From contig JBBCJA010000024.1 in assembly GCA_037189585.1 (NCBI GenBank), forward strand, positions 1 through 64,000: DNA of 64,000 nucleotides, written 5' to 3'. A program made the position numbers and the translations under genes. This document shows, in pieces, positions 1-7,832 of this stretch. The first letter of the stretch is position 1. Each line of letters opens with the position of its first letter. Below the pieces are notes generated by a model. That model ran no database searches, was not told the origin of the DNA, and was given only the letters and a program-made list of their open reading frames with translations. Source of the stretch: JAEXNA01 sp037189585. GTDB lineage: Bacteria > Vulcanimicrobiota > Xenobia > Xenobiales > JADMJV01.

Positions 1-1
1 C

Positions 2-560
2 GATATTGATGAAGACGAGCTCGCAGAGCTAGAACTCGACGAGGACGAGCCCCTTGAGGAAGAAGACCTCGAAGTCAACGAAGATGAGCTCGCAGAACTA
101 GAACTCGATGAGGACGAGTCTCTTGAGGACGAAGACCTCGAGATCAACGAAGATGAGCTCGCAGAGCTAGAACTCGACGAGGACGAGTCCCTTGAGGAAG
201 AAGACCTCGAAGTCAACGAAGATGAGCTCGCAGAGCTAGAACTCGATGAGGACGAGTCTCTTGAGGAAGAAGACCTCGAAGTCAACGAAGATGAGCTCGC
301 AGAGCTAGAACTCGACGAGGACGAGTCCCTTGAGGAAGACCTCGAGGTTGATGAAGACGAGCTCGCAGAGCTAGAACTCGATGAGGAAGAGTCTCTTGAA
401 GAAGACCTCGATGTTGATGAAGACGAGCTCGCAGAGCTAGAACTCGACGACGAAGAGGCCCTTGAGGATGAAGACCTCGAAGTCGGTGAAGAGGAACTCG
501 CCGAACTCGAGCTTGAGGACGAAGACCTCGAGATCAACGAAGATGAGCTCGCGGAGCTCG
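2..560 (+). repeat. Acidic 23-codon tandem repeat inside the PilZ gene
   Basis: About eight imperfect direct repeats begin near 11, 80, 149, 218, 287, 353, 419 and 488. The period is 69 bp (23 codons), with two 66-bp units; after 540 the repeat decays into shorter Asp/Glu/Leu-rich units. Each unit encodes a core like DEDELAELELDEDESLEEEDL. All period changes are multiples of three, so the reading frame is kept, and the frame runs without a stop into the downstream PilZ domains. Copy-number change by recombination or slippage would alter protein length without breaking the frame. Confidence 0.93.
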
Positions 561-1849
561 AGCTCGATGAAGAAGACATCCTTGAGGACGATGAGCTTGA
601 AATCGATGAAGACGAGCTCGAGTTCACCGACGAGGATCTGGCTGAGCTTGAAGTCGATGAGGAAGAAGTTCTTGAGGACGACGAAGAGTTCGAGCTTGAT
701 ATCGTCGACGAGGAGCTTGCCCAGCAAGAGTCCGGCGAAGAAGAAGCCGGCCTCCTCGAGGGCGTCGCCTCCGTAGACCCCCCCGCCGGGGAACTCATGG
801 GCGCGCCGACCGAACTGGGAGCCCCCGATCTTCTGGGTGCTCCGGTAGCCGAAGACGATCCTGACAGCCTCTTCTCTGGCCCGGCTAGCGATACGCTGTC
901 CGACGATTTCTTCAGCGGCGCCGCTCCGGCTGCCGAACCTCCCGCTCCCGTCGTCGAGGAAGAAGAGGACGACCTGTTAGGCGACCTGGACTCACACCTC
1001 GACGAAGAAGAGGAAGAGCGCCTAGCACCGCCTTCCAAAGAATACCGCTCCTCCATCCTGGAAGCCCTCCGCCAAGTGCAAAACAAAGGGGATGCCGCCT
1101 CCACGCGTGCCGACGTACTCTCAGTCCTGGAGTCCGCGGTACCCAAGGAGTATCGAGCCGCTGTGTCCGAACGCCGCCGCCTGGTTCGTCTCTCCTGCGA
1201 ATACGACGTCAACTGTTTCCAAGGGAATCAGATCTTCCACGCCACCATCCGCGATATCTCTCTTGGTGGTATGAAGATCGAGGTAGCACGACAGCTCGAA
1301 ACCGGTACCGAACTCCAGGTCAGCAACCCGAATCGAACCGAAAACGACCCCGACGAGCGGATCACCGCGCAAGTCCGCTGGTTCCGGGTCAAAGATGACG
1401 GCAAAGCCGAAGTCGGTTTGCAGTTTGTCGACCCGCCGGAAGTCCTGGGGCGTTCCTGGGTCGTCTCCCTTCTCAACCGAGTCGGTATGCAAAGCCAGGT
1501 CTTCAATCAACGCAAGTACACACGGGCCGCCGCCGACTTCGACATTGACATCCTCGACGAGTCCGGAGACGTCTATCCTGGTCGCTGCGTCGACCTCGGA
1601 CTCGGTGGCGCCCTGATCGATACGGAGCCGGTTTTTGAACAAGGCGATGTCTTAATCTTCCGAAGCCCTTCCTTCGGAATCCATGGAAAACTCGAAGCCG
1701 AGGCTCGGGTGGTCAACATCAAACAGGTCGAAGAATCCTACGGCCGGTATGCTGTGGAGTTTGAAAACCTGGATGCGGCGACCACCAAACTTTTGGGCCG
1801 CTACGTGGTCGATCTCCTGAAACTAGGTCGTGGCCACCGCCACGGTTAG
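2..1849 (+). CDS. PilZ-domain protein with long acidic N-terminal repeat region (5' end outside window)
   Basis: The frame is open from base 2 to the stop at 1849, so the Met at 797 is internal and the gene starts outside the window. The visible protein has an extremely acidic Leu-containing repeat (about residues 1-240), a Pro/Ala/acidic linker, then two PilZ-like domains. The first has the RRLVR arginine motif (near 1172) followed by DISLGG. The second has RKYTR followed by DLGLGG. PilZ domains bind cyclic di-GMP through RxxxR and D/NxSxxG motifs; the first domain fits well, while the second has DLGLGG where D/NxSxxG is expected and is a weaker candidate. No membrane segment is visible in this part. 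Function is inferred only as a c-di-GMP-responsive protein; the repeat may be a charged spacer or a partner- or cation-binding surface. The stop lies 7 bases before the next gene. Confidence 0.85.
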   Translation, partial: DIDEDELAELELDEDEPLEEEDLEVNEDELAELELDEDESLEDEDLEINEDELAELELDEDESLEEEDLEVNEDELAELELDEDESLEEEDLEVNEDELAELELDEDESLEEDLEVDEDELAELELDEEESLEEDLDVDEDELAELELDDEEALEDEDLEVGEEELAELELEDEDLEINEDELAELELDEEDILEDDELEIDEDELEFTDEDLAELEVDEEEVLEDDEEFELDIVDEELAQQESGEEEAGLLEGVASVDPPAGELMGAPTELGAPDLLGAPVAEDDPDSLFSGPASDTLSDDFFSGAAPAAEPPAPVVEEEEDDLLGDLDSHLDEEEEERLAPPSKEYRSSILEALRQVQNKGDAASTRADVLSVLESAVPKEYRAAVSERRRLVRLSCEYDVNCFQGNQIFHATIRDISLGGMKIEVARQLETGTELQVSNPNRTENDPDERITAQVRWFRVKDDGKAEVGLQFVDPPEVLGRSWVVSLLNRVGMQSQVFNQRKYTRAAADFDIDILDESGDVYPGRCVDLGLGGALIDTEPVFEQGDVLIFRSPSFGIHGKLEAEARVVNIKQVEESYGRYAVEFENLDAATTKLLGRYVVDLLKLGRGHRHG

Positions 1850-1856
1850 AGCGTCG

Positions 1857-2675
1857 ATGACCGTTCGAGTCGCTCTCGCCCTTCTTCTGCTTCTCTCCTT
1901 CGCTGGCTGCCGCCCTGAGCCCAGGTCGACGCCTGCCCTATCAACCCCCAAACGAGTCGCCTCTTTAGTGCCGAGCGCCACTGAACTTATCTACGAAATC
2001 GGAGCCCAGGACCTACTCATGGCGGTGACGGAAAACGATAACTATCCGCCCGAGGCCGCGAAGTTTCCTAAAGTCGGCGACCAGACGATCGACAAAGAAA
2101 AACTTCTAAGCCTAAAACCCGACTTAGTCATTCTTGACACCGAGTTCAACCGCGATCAAGCCCAATTGGAGCGATTGGGTCTCAAGGTGTTGCCTCTGCA
2201 ATCTCGTCGAGTGACCGATATCGCGCGTAACATCAGACTCTTGGGCCGGCACCTGGGACGAGAGGAATCCGCTGAAACCGCGGCCCGAGCGTTCGAGACC
2301 AAGCTTAGAGCGACGCAACGCCTTAAGGAGGCGCCGTCCGTCTTCATCGAAATCTGGGGGTCGCCACTGATGACCGTGGGAGGTGAGTCTCTCCCCAACG
2401 ACCTGCTTGAAATTTTGGGGCTTCACAACACCTACGAAGACCAAATGGGGTATTTTCAAGTCGATCCTGAAGATGTTTTACGCCGCCGTCCCGACGTCAT
2501 CATCCTCCCGTCCGCCAGTTCAACCGAACAATCCTCGGCTGCGAAACTCCTGGAGAGAGCCGGGGTTTCAGTGCGTGTGATTGTGCTAGACGGCGACCTC
2601 TTCACCAACCCGACGCCTCGAGTTTTACAGGGACTGGAGATTGTCCGCCGAGAACTCGATGAATCCCAACGTTGA
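1857..2675 (+). CDS. BtuF-like cobalamin/siderophore-binding periplasmic lipoprotein
   Basis: Substrate-binding protein of the BtuF/TroA-like (PF01497) family, which captures vitamin B12 or ferric siderophores for an ABC importer. The N-terminus has a hydrophobic stretch ending in the lipobox-like FAGC. It is followed by the family signature 'RVASLVPSATELIYEIGA' and later 'LLSLKPDLVIL', both typical of BtuF. The C-terminal lobe has 'LRRRPDVIILP'. ATG at 1857 is preferred over the upstream in-frame ATG at 1830 because it avoids overlap with the PilZ gene and puts a short charged n-region before the signal peptide. No permease or ATPase partner is adjacent, so the actual ligand is unknown. Confidence 0.8.
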   Translation: MTVRVALALLLLLSFAGCRPEPRSTPALSTPKRVASLVPSATELIYEIGAQDLLMAVTENDNYPPEAAKFPKVGDQTIDKEKLLSLKPDLVILDTEFNRDQAQLERLGLKVLPLQSRRVTDIARNIRLLGRHLGREESAETAARAFETKLRATQRLKEAPSVFIEIWGSPLMTVGGESLPNDLLEILGLHNTYEDQMGYFQVDPEDVLRRRPDVIILPSASSTEQSSAAKLLERAGVSVRVIVLDGDLFTNPTPRVLQGLEIVRRELDESQR

Positions 2676-2714
2676 CTTAGACTCAGCCATTTTGCTACAG
2701 TTGAAAATGAAAAA

Positions 2715-2927
2715 AGTTCGCCACAGCCCTGGTTTAAGCTGTGGAGCGGGAATAGGGTCGAACCAACCCGAGAGCCCGCGATGCTGTCGATGAACGCGGC
2801 AGGAAAGGAGGTGGGTGCTATCAGTAGTCAATTATCGCCCGTCCTCGGAGGGGCGGCTCTCTAAGGCTCTCGAGTCTTAGCGATTCCTCCGAAGCGAGCG
2901 GCTCTCGGGCCGCTCGTTCTTTTTTTC
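2715..2927 (+). ncRNA. Putative structured RNA or leader ending in an intrinsic terminator
   Basis: This non-coding stretch holds consecutive potential hairpins. CCACAG pairs with CTGTGG (2721-2745). GCGGG pairs with CCCGC, with an inner GGGT/ACCC hairpin. TGCTG is opposed to CGGCA. TCGGAGG pairs with CCTCCGA, enclosing CTAAG/CTTAG. A strong terminator hairpin with a T-run follows at 2895-2927. It lies between the BtuF-like gene and the FMN-binding gene. I could not match it to cobalamin, FMN, SRP, 6S, tmRNA or RNase P consensus. It may be a small RNA gene or an attenuating leader for the gene at 2968. Confidence 0.4.
2895..2927 (+). terminator. Strong intrinsic terminator
   Basis: Perfect 8-bp stem CGAGCGGC/GCCGCTCG with the 6-base loop TCTCGG, followed by TTCTTTTTTTC. 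It terminates the upstream transcript 40 bp before the next start codon. Confidence 0.85.
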
Positions 2928-2967
2928 ACCTCCGGCGGCCACTATCCCACGAAGGAAACGCTCCAAG

Positions 2968-3402
2968 TTGACCAAGGAAGAGATTCATTCCGCCCTGTCG
3001 TCAAGAGACCGCTGGCTCGTTCTGTCGACCATCGGATCCGACGGGTTTCCTCACTCGGTTCCCGTGGGATGCTCCCTACTTGACGATCGCTTGATCATCG
3101 GATGTCGCGACGGTAGCCAAAAAATCCGCAACATCGAACGCGACTCGCGAGTTTCGATCCTTTGGGAGAACGGGCGTGGCGCTTCTGAGCTTCGCGGCAT
3201 TCTCATCCGAGGGAAAGCCCGAATCGTCCGAGACGCTGGGGAACTTCTCGCGCTCAGAGCTAAAGTGCGACAACGGCGAGGCGAGGAGCCTCCGCGGCAA
3301 CCGCCGCCCCAAGGGACTGTCTATCTCGAGATAACCCCCGTCAAAACAGTCTCATGGGAACGGCCGTCCCGGGCCTCAGAACCTACTGATCCAAACGGCT
3401 GA
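2968..3402 (+). CDS. Pyridoxamine 5'-phosphate oxidase-like FMN-binding split-barrel protein
   Basis: A 144-residue protein of the PNPOx-like FMN/F420-binding split-barrel superfamily. Signature features are 'RWLVLSTIGSDGFPHSVPVG' near the N-terminus, 'KIRNIERDSRVSILWE' in the centre, and 'LRGILIRGKARIV' as the third barrel strand. Translation probably starts at TTG 2968, with GAAGGA about 11 bases upstream. Such proteins act as flavin- or deazaflavin-dependent reductases or heme-degrading enzymes in the cytoplasm; the substrate cannot be deduced. The 3' end overlaps the convergent metallopeptidase gene by 20 bp. The upstream terminator suggests a possible attenuated leader. Confidence 0.82.
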   Translation: MTKEEIHSALSSRDRWLVLSTIGSDGFPHSVPVGCSLLDDRLIIGCRDGSQKIRNIERDSRVSILWENGRGASELRGILIRGKARIVRDAGELLALRAKVRQRRGEEPPRQPPPQGTVYLEITPVKTVSWERPSRASEPTDPNG

Positions 3403-4957
3403 AGATCCCCTGGCTCCCCTCAAAAATGGAGGCGGCGGGAGAATTCGCCGGTACGTTGACCGACAAACTCAAATCGCGTCCGTTGCCACCAGCATAAGTG
3501 AAGTAGGCGACCGACCAAGCTCCCATATTGGGACTACTGGCCGATTGCCCGTTGGTCAACTCGAAGGGGATGACTCCCGTCAACGAACCGGCGGCGTAGG
3601 TCCCGTTGGTCCGAAATCCACTCGGGTACTGGTAGATCGCGGGGGCGCCCGATAGGTTGGTGGCCCAGTTGGCGATTGTCCAGCGGCGGAAGTTCTCCGC
3701 GAATCCATTAGGAAGACCGGCATCGAGGTTAGCCATCCCGACGTTCGCACTGGTCGCGAGCGCTCGAATCGTGTTGGTACCATAGTGCTCCATGATGTAG
3801 CGGTAAAAGAGATAGCCCTGACCGTAACCGACCCCCGTGGCGTTAAAATTGAAGAACTCATGGTCCTCGGGTCGGCTCAGGTAATCGTTGATATAGTCGG
3901 CCAGCAGATCGTTGCCATTCTCTAGAGTAAAGCCGCAAACTTCCTCCGCGAGCTCTGACAGTCCCTCGTTGAGACTGACGTTCTCTTCTCGTGCTCCGGC
4001 GGGGAAAGTGCCTTGCCGGATCACCTTCTGGTTCTCGCAAATCAGGTGCTGAAACTCGTGAGCAAGAGTCGACATGATCTGGAGCTCATCTTTATCCGCG
4101 TTGAGATAGAGAATCTCGGCTTTGTTTGAAAAGCTCGTCGCGTTGGGGTCAGAATCAGCCGGAGAAGTATATCCATAAAGTCCAGGACCCAAAGTCGCAC
4201 TACGGAAAAAGAAAAGAACGATCTTGTGATCTCCGTCGATACCTCCGTTGGCTGTCCACTCACTTCCGAAGACGGCTCGAACCTGATCATAGATTCCGCT
4301 TCCCGGACGCACCGGGTTGTTGGAGTCAAAAGCTTGAGCGACTGCCAGAGCCTTGCTTCGGCTGATACAGGGCTGGCCCTCATCATCGAGTTCGGCAAAA
4401 ATCGTGCAGTGAACCGTCTCATCAGGTCTGAGGACCTTCTCGGCGCGCTTTGTTCTATATCCGATGATCAACTGAAAATCTTGCTGCGATCCCTCCGGGA
4501 GGTCCTGAAATCGTCGCAGAACCTGAGAGCTGACCCGATTTTGCACCACCGGCTCATTAGGGCCCATCAAGTCCCTCAAGACATGAAGGTCGGCGGTGGC
4601 GCAAGCAGCCTCAGGCCTTGTACTCTGCTCAGAACCGCGCGTTAAGGAAAACCGTGCCAGAGCGCCAAGCCCCTGATTCACAGCGACCACGACCTGAGCA
4701 TCCGGTGAGCTTGTCTCTCCGGCCGGGGTGTTACCAACGACCAGTGTGGCCCTCGAACTACTAGAGAAATTCGGGTAGCTAAACTGGCGCTGCGTACCGG
4801 TCGGGGTCGGCTGATTGTTGCCATCATTGTTGGCAGCGACCGTCGCTCCCCCGCCATCACTTCCCCCACATCCCACGACAAACGTCATGAACAAAGGCAA
4901 GCCGAGCTTTCCAAGGGTGCGGAGTTTGCCGCGAACTGGAAACGAGATCTTCTTCAT
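3383..4957 (-). CDS. M30 (hyicolysin-like) zinc metallopeptidase lipoprotein
   Basis: A 524-residue secreted protein. The N-terminal signal peptide ends in a lipobox (VVGC) followed by Gly/Ser/Asp-rich linker. The catalytic motif 'STLAHEFQHLIC' gives HExxH. It is followed 30-40 residues later by 'LNEGLSELAEE', which supplies the third zinc ligand (Glu), as in M30 hyicolysin-type peptidases. Downstream aromatic-rich sequence 'YGQGYLFYRYIMEHYG' also matches that family. It probably acts at the outer surface or in the periplasm on peptides. The gene is monocistronic, with a terminator of the preceding minus-strand gene just upstream. Confidence 0.78.
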   Translation of the reverse strand: MKKISFPVRGKLRTLGKLGLPLFMTFVVGCGGSDGGGATVAANNDGNNQPTPTGTQRQFSYPNFSSSSRATLVVGNTPAGETSSPDAQVVVAVNQGLGALARFSLTRGSEQSTRPEAACATADLHVLRDLMGPNEPVVQNRVSSQVLRRFQDLPEGSQQDFQLIIGYRTKRAEKVLRPDETVHCTIFAELDDEGQPCISRSKALAVAQAFDSNNPVRPGSGIYDQVRAVFGSEWTANGGIDGDHKIVLFFFRSATLGPGLYGYTSPADSDPNATSFSNKAEILYLNADKDELQIMSTLAHEFQHLICENQKVIRQGTFPAGAREENVSLNEGLSELAEEVCGFTLENGNDLLADYINDYLSRPEDHEFFNFNATGVGYGQGYLFYRYIMEHYGTNTIRALATSANVGMANLDAGLPNGFAENFRRWTIANWATNLSGAPAIYQYPSGFRTNGTYAAGSLTGVIPFELTNGQSASSPNMGAWSVAYFTYAGGNGRDLSLSVNVPANSPAASIFEGSQGIFSRLDQ

Positions 4958-4992
4958 TTCCGTCCTTTTGACTCTTCAAGAAAAGAGCCTCC

Positions 4993-5021
4993 TAAAAAAA
5001 TAGAGCCCCTTACGGGGCTCC
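4993..5021 (-). terminator. Intrinsic terminator of the ATP-grasp gene
   Basis: Read on the minus strand: stem GGAGCCCC/GGGGCTC with a GTAA loop followed by a run of T (the A-run at 4994-5000 on the plus strand). It lies 29 bp after the stop of the gene ending at 5050. Confidence 0.85.
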
Positions 5022-5049
5022 ATTTTCAAATTTAGTCGCTCGTAGGGAA

Positions 5050-6075
5050 TTACTTGATGACTTTCTTCTTCTTGCTGGTGGCTTTTCCACCGGTTTTGGC
5101 ACCGCTCTTAGCTTTGGCACCGGCGCTCTTACCGTTGGTGTTGAAGGAGAACTCGGGGATACGGCCCCAATTAGCGGTGGGCTCGTTGCGGGCATGCTTG
5201 CGAGCCTTCTCGATGAGAAAGTCCGACATGTGGTCAACGGCCCAACCGAAGTGAGCATCGCGCAGCGATTTGTAGTCCATATCGCAAACGTAGTTGGTGA
5301 TGTCGATGGCGTAGACGGTGTCGCCCTTAACAGCGAACTCCAACGCGTTCATGTCATAACCGATCACTTCATTGAAGCGCAGGGAATACTCTTCGGCGCG
5401 ACGTGCGTGCTCAGGATTGAGAACAGACAGGTCTTGCACGTATTCCCCCATGCCCATGGGGCGGGGGATATAACGGATCGAGCGAGCGTGCTTGCGTCCG
5501 ATGCAGAGGCAGCGGATGTAGTCGTCCCACTCGATGAACTCTTGCAGGGTCATGGTCAGGTCGCCCGACTCCTGATAGGTCTCGATGGCGTGCTCGATCG
5601 AGGTGATCTTGGTCACGTTTTTCCAGCCGCCGCCGAAAGCGGGCTTCATGATACAGGGTAGGCCGACTTCTTCCAAGCGGGCCTTCCAGTCGATGGGCCA
5701 AAGGTTACGCAGAGACTTGGCATTGATATCGGCGATGTAAGCCTTGTTGGGCAGCACCACGGTCTTAGGAACCGGGATCCCCATGGTCTGGGCCAAGCTA
5801 TAACCGAAAAACTTGTCGTCAACGTTCATCCAGAAAGGGTTGTTAACTACGTATGTCCCCTGCATCGAGGCCTGTTTTAGGTAGACTTGATAGTAAGGGA
5901 CCTCGTGCGAGATACGGTCCATGATGACGTTGTAGGGACATTTTTCGCCCAAGGACGTACCACCGACTTGCAAAAATTCTGCGTGAACTTCGTCGCCTCC
6001 CTTTGCGTTGATAGCGGCAACGATGGCCTCGGGGAACGACTCTTCGCGACCCCGCATAACTCCGATACGTAACAT
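5050..6075 (-). CDS. ATP-grasp (RimK-like) ligase family protein with Lys-rich tail
   Basis: A 341-residue protein with ATP-grasp features. The central 'LPCIMKPAFGGGWKNVTKI' is the flexible Gly-rich nucleotide-binding loop. 'TLQEFIEWDDYIRCLCIG' is the strand with the ATP-binding Glu. The C-terminal 'NALEFAVKGDTVYAIDITN' carries Mg/ATP-ligand residues. The last ~35 residues are a low-complexity Ala/Gly/Lys tail ending in a KKKK run, which may bind nucleic acid. ATP-grasp enzymes join a carboxylate to an amine or thiol through an acyl-phosphate; the substrate here is unknown. The start ATG at 6075 follows a GGAGG-like sequence (plus-strand CCTCC at 6083). Confidence 0.78.
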   Translation of the reverse strand: MLRIGVMRGREESFPEAIVAAINAKGGDEVHAEFLQVGGTSLGEKCPYNVIMDRISHEVPYYQVYLKQASMQGTYVVNNPFWMNVDDKFFGYSLAQTMGIPVPKTVVLPNKAYIADINAKSLRNLWPIDWKARLEEVGLPCIMKPAFGGGWKNVTKITSIEHAIETYQESGDLTMTLQEFIEWDDYIRCLCIGRKHARSIRYIPRPMGMGEYVQDLSVLNPEHARRAEEYSLRFNEVIGYDMNALEFAVKGDTVYAIDITNYVCDMDYKSLRDAHFGWAVDHMSDFLIEKARKHARNEPTANWGRIPEFSFNTNGKSAGAKAKSGAKTGGKATSKKKKVIK

Positions 6076-6125
6076 TTCAGCCTCCGGGCAAAATTATGCC
6101 TTATCTTTTCTGGATTTCTCCAAGT

Positions 6126-6401
6126 TTAAACCCCTGGCTCACTATCAATCCGTTCTTGGACCAGTTCGGTGAGCTTGTCCAACGCGGCGCTGGACAGTCC
6201 TTGCCCCGGACGGAAGTGATCTCGGTCGACGTTGACAATCAGTCCAATGTCGGCCGACTCTTCCTTTTGGTAGCCTCTCCGACGGGACAACGCTTCCGCG
6301 ATCCGGCCTATCAGCGCCTCTTTACGGTCACCGGCGACCCCTTGCATTCGAGGATCGTTGGCGACCCAAGCTTCGGCCAACGCCTTGAAGTCGGGTTCCA
6401 T
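6126..6401 (-). CDS. Small hypothetical protein (91 aa)
   Basis: I do not recognise this protein. It is 91 residues, charged, predicted mostly helical, with no signal peptide or membrane segment. An AAGAGG sequence precedes the ATG at a suitable distance. It overlaps a longer plus-strand frame (6096-6578), which has a poorer composition and no clear ribosome site. It is followed by the ATP-grasp gene 50 bp downstream on the same strand, so the two may be co-transcribed. Moderate confidence that it is real. Confidence 0.5.
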   Translation of the reverse strand: MEPDFKALAEAWVANDPRMQGVAGDRKEALIGRIAEALSRRRGYQKEESADIGLIVNVDRDHFRPGQGLSSAALDKLTELVQERIDSEPGV

Positions 6402-6450
6402 CGAGACCTCTTAGGTTTTTACCGCTCGATTCCTGGCGCCTTCATGATAA

Positions 6451-6484
6451 GAAGGGCCGTGTTCCCTGATGGAACCGACCCTTC
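6451..6484 (-). terminator. Possible terminator hairpin after the small Gly-rich gene
   Basis: GAAGGG(T)CGGTTCC pairs with GGAACACGGCCCTTC across a short loop on the minus strand, 20-55 bp after the stop at 6507. Only TT follows, so termination efficiency is uncertain. Confidence 0.4.
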
Positions 6485-6506
6485 CGGTAATATTTGCCTC
6501 GAGAAG

Positions 6507-6731
6507 CTATCCGAGAAAAGACCCGACGCTGAACCCGCCGCCGTTCGAGCGGTTACCGAATCCGGGATTTCCCAGTGAGAAGGAGGTGTCGGCGTTGCCG
6601 TTGAGACCTTCGATTCCAGAGAATCCTTCGGCGACTTTGCCGAGACCGTTGTCGCCCTCGAGCGAGCGAGCCGCCGAGGCGCCGCCGGTGGCGATGGGGT
6701 TGAAGTTTTGACCAAGCGAGCTGATGGACAT
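6507..6731 (-). CDS. Small Gly/Ser/Asn-rich hypothetical protein (74 aa)
   Basis: The 74-residue protein is rich in Gly, Ser, Asn and Phe (for example 'SFSLGNPGFGNRSNGGGF'), with no charged core or membrane segment. It is probably intrinsically disordered or self-assembling. The ATG at 6731 has an excellent ribosome site (AGGAGA, 8 bases upstream). The gene stands alone between the DtxR-type regulator and the 91-residue gene. Function unknown; the composition recalls small secreted or surface polypeptides but no signal peptide is visible. Confidence 0.6.
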   Translation of the reverse strand: MSISSLGQNFNPIATGGASAARSLEGDNGLGKVAEGFSGIEGLNGNADTSFSLGNPGFGNRSNGGGFSVGSFLG

Positions 6732-6832
6732 TTTGTATATCTCCTGCGGTGATTTCTTGACCTTAGATTAACCCAAGAAATTCTTAAATTGGTGAAAAGC
6801 TTGTAAAACTTCGTTAACAAATTTCGGTGATA

Positions 6833-6856
6833 TTCAACACTGATTTCAGTGCTGAA
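6833..6856. promoter_or_regulatory. Imperfect inverted repeat between dtxR-like gene and small gene
   Basis: TTCAACACTGA and TCAGTGCTGAA form 11-bp arms (one mismatch) separated by TT. It lies about 100 bp upstream of the small Gly-rich gene and 20 bp after the stop of the DtxR-family gene. It could be an operator or a hairpin closing the regulator transcript; no T-run follows. Confidence 0.35.
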
Positions 6857-6875
6857 ATGTATAGGAGGCCGTGAC

Positions 6876-7523
6876 CTAGAGGGAGCGGACCCAGACTTTA
6901 GAGGCGATTTCTCGCGATAACGGTAAGGATTCGTCGTTGATCTGGACCAAGAGCGGTCCTTCGAAGGGAGCAACCTTGGCGATGGTTAGCTCAGCTCCCG
7001 GAAACAGTCTTACGCTTTCGAGGTAGCGCAAGACCTCGGCCGACTCCTCGCTAACCCTCTCCACCACCACTCGGCTGCCCTCGGGAAAGGTCGCTAGTGG
7101 TGGAGCCTCGACCAACTCCAGATGACCCTCTTTATCGGGAATCGGATGGCCGTGAGGGCAAGTCTTAGGAAACCGCAGAAACTCTTCTAAAGAGTCCACG
7201 ACCTGATCGCTTAAGATGTGCTCAAGCCGGCAAGCCTGCTCGTGAGCATGGTCCCAAGAGATCTTGAGATGGTCGGTCAGAAAGCGTTCGGCTAACCGAT
7301 GCTTGCGAATGGTCTTTAAAGCGATGGAGCGCCCCTCGGGCAAAAGAAAAAGACTTCGCCCTTTGCGCTCCACCAGCCCCTTATCGGTCAGCTTCTTGAC
7401 CATCTCGGTGATGGACGCGGTACTGACCCCAAGCCAACTCGCGAGTTGAGTGTTGCCCGCTCGACCATGCAGCTGGTTAAGCTTATAGATGGTCAAAAGG
7501 TACATCTCGGTCGACTCGGACAT
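6876..7523 (-). CDS. DtxR/MntR-family metal-dependent transcriptional repressor
   Basis: A 215-residue regulator with the complete domain order of the DtxR/IdeR class. The N-terminal winged helix (about residues 1-60) contains 'TQLASWLGVSTASITEMVKKL'. The dimerisation and metal-binding domain (60-140) holds 'HRLAERFL', 'ACRLEHILSD' and 'CPHGHPIP', which carry the expected His, Glu and Cys ligands. A C-terminal SH3-like FeoA domain (about 145-215) follows. It should sense Fe(II) or Mn(II) and repress uptake genes. No metal transporter is adjacent, so the target is unknown. Ribosome site GAGAGGA precedes ATG 7523. Confidence 0.9.
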   Translation of the reverse strand: MSESTEMYLLTIYKLNQLHGRAGNTQLASWLGVSTASITEMVKKLTDKGLVERKGRSLFLLPEGRSIALKTIRKHRLAERFLTDHLKISWDHAHEQACRLEHILSDQVVDSLEEFLRFPKTCPHGHPIPDKEGHLELVEAPPLATFPEGSRVVVERVSEESAEVLRYLESVRLFPGAELTIAKVAPFEGPLLVQINDESLPLSREIASKVWVRSL

Positions 7524-7583
7524 AGTCGAGGATTCCTCTCACCAAGGCTTTCCCCTTGTGCGGCTCGAGGCTCAGGTGGAGAG

Positions 7584-7742
7584 CTAGCTTTTCTCTTTTT
7601 TGGCCTTCTGAGCTTCGATCTCTTTGAGTTGCTCCGCCACCGACTCCATCTCCACCGAGTCGAGCTTAATCTTGAGATCGGTCGAGTCTTTCGTCTTGTC
7701 TTCCGATTTGGAGGTAGCGGGTTTCTTCTTTCCAAACAGCAT
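7584..7742 (-). CDS. Small Lys/Glu-rich hypothetical protein (52 aa)
   Basis: The 52-residue charged protein begins MLFGKKKP and ends in a helical Lys/Glu segment. ATG 7742 is preferred to the in-frame ATG at 7775 because AAGGAG lies 9-10 bases upstream of it. It sits between the GDPD gene and the DtxR-type gene on the same strand. No known domain; the second half could form an amphipathic helix. Confidence 0.55.
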   Translation of the reverse strand: MLFGKKKPATSKSEDKTKDSTDLKIKLDSVEMESVAEQLKEIEAQKAKKEKS

Positions 7743-7832
7743 CTTCAGGTTCTCCTTGTCGGTCCCAACATACACGGCCAGCCCTCTTGGTGCCGAACCT
7801 CCGAGAGATATTCGGCAGGGACACCTTTGGAC

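Noticed and set aside
437..727. Minus-strand ORF opposite the acidic repeat
   Set aside because: It is the complement of the repeat (Leu/Glu/Phe-rich), with no start signal; the plus strand carries the continuous PilZ frame.
797..1849. PilZ gene beginning at ATG 797
   Set aside because: The frame is open from base 2 with no stop and continues the repeat; no ribosome site precedes 797.
2690..2830. tRNA or T-loop-like sequence (GGGTCGAACC) in the 2.7-kb gap
   Set aside because: It cannot be folded into a cloverleaf with acceptor stem or CCA end; kept only as a generic structured-RNA candidate.
2715..2927. Cobalamin riboswitch near the BtuF-like gene
   Set aside because: The element is downstream of that gene and no B12-box consensus (GCCACTG) was found.
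6096..6578. Plus-strand 160-codon ORF between the ATP-grasp and small genes
   Set aside because: It overlaps two minus-strand small genes with better ribosome sites, and its own start lacks one.
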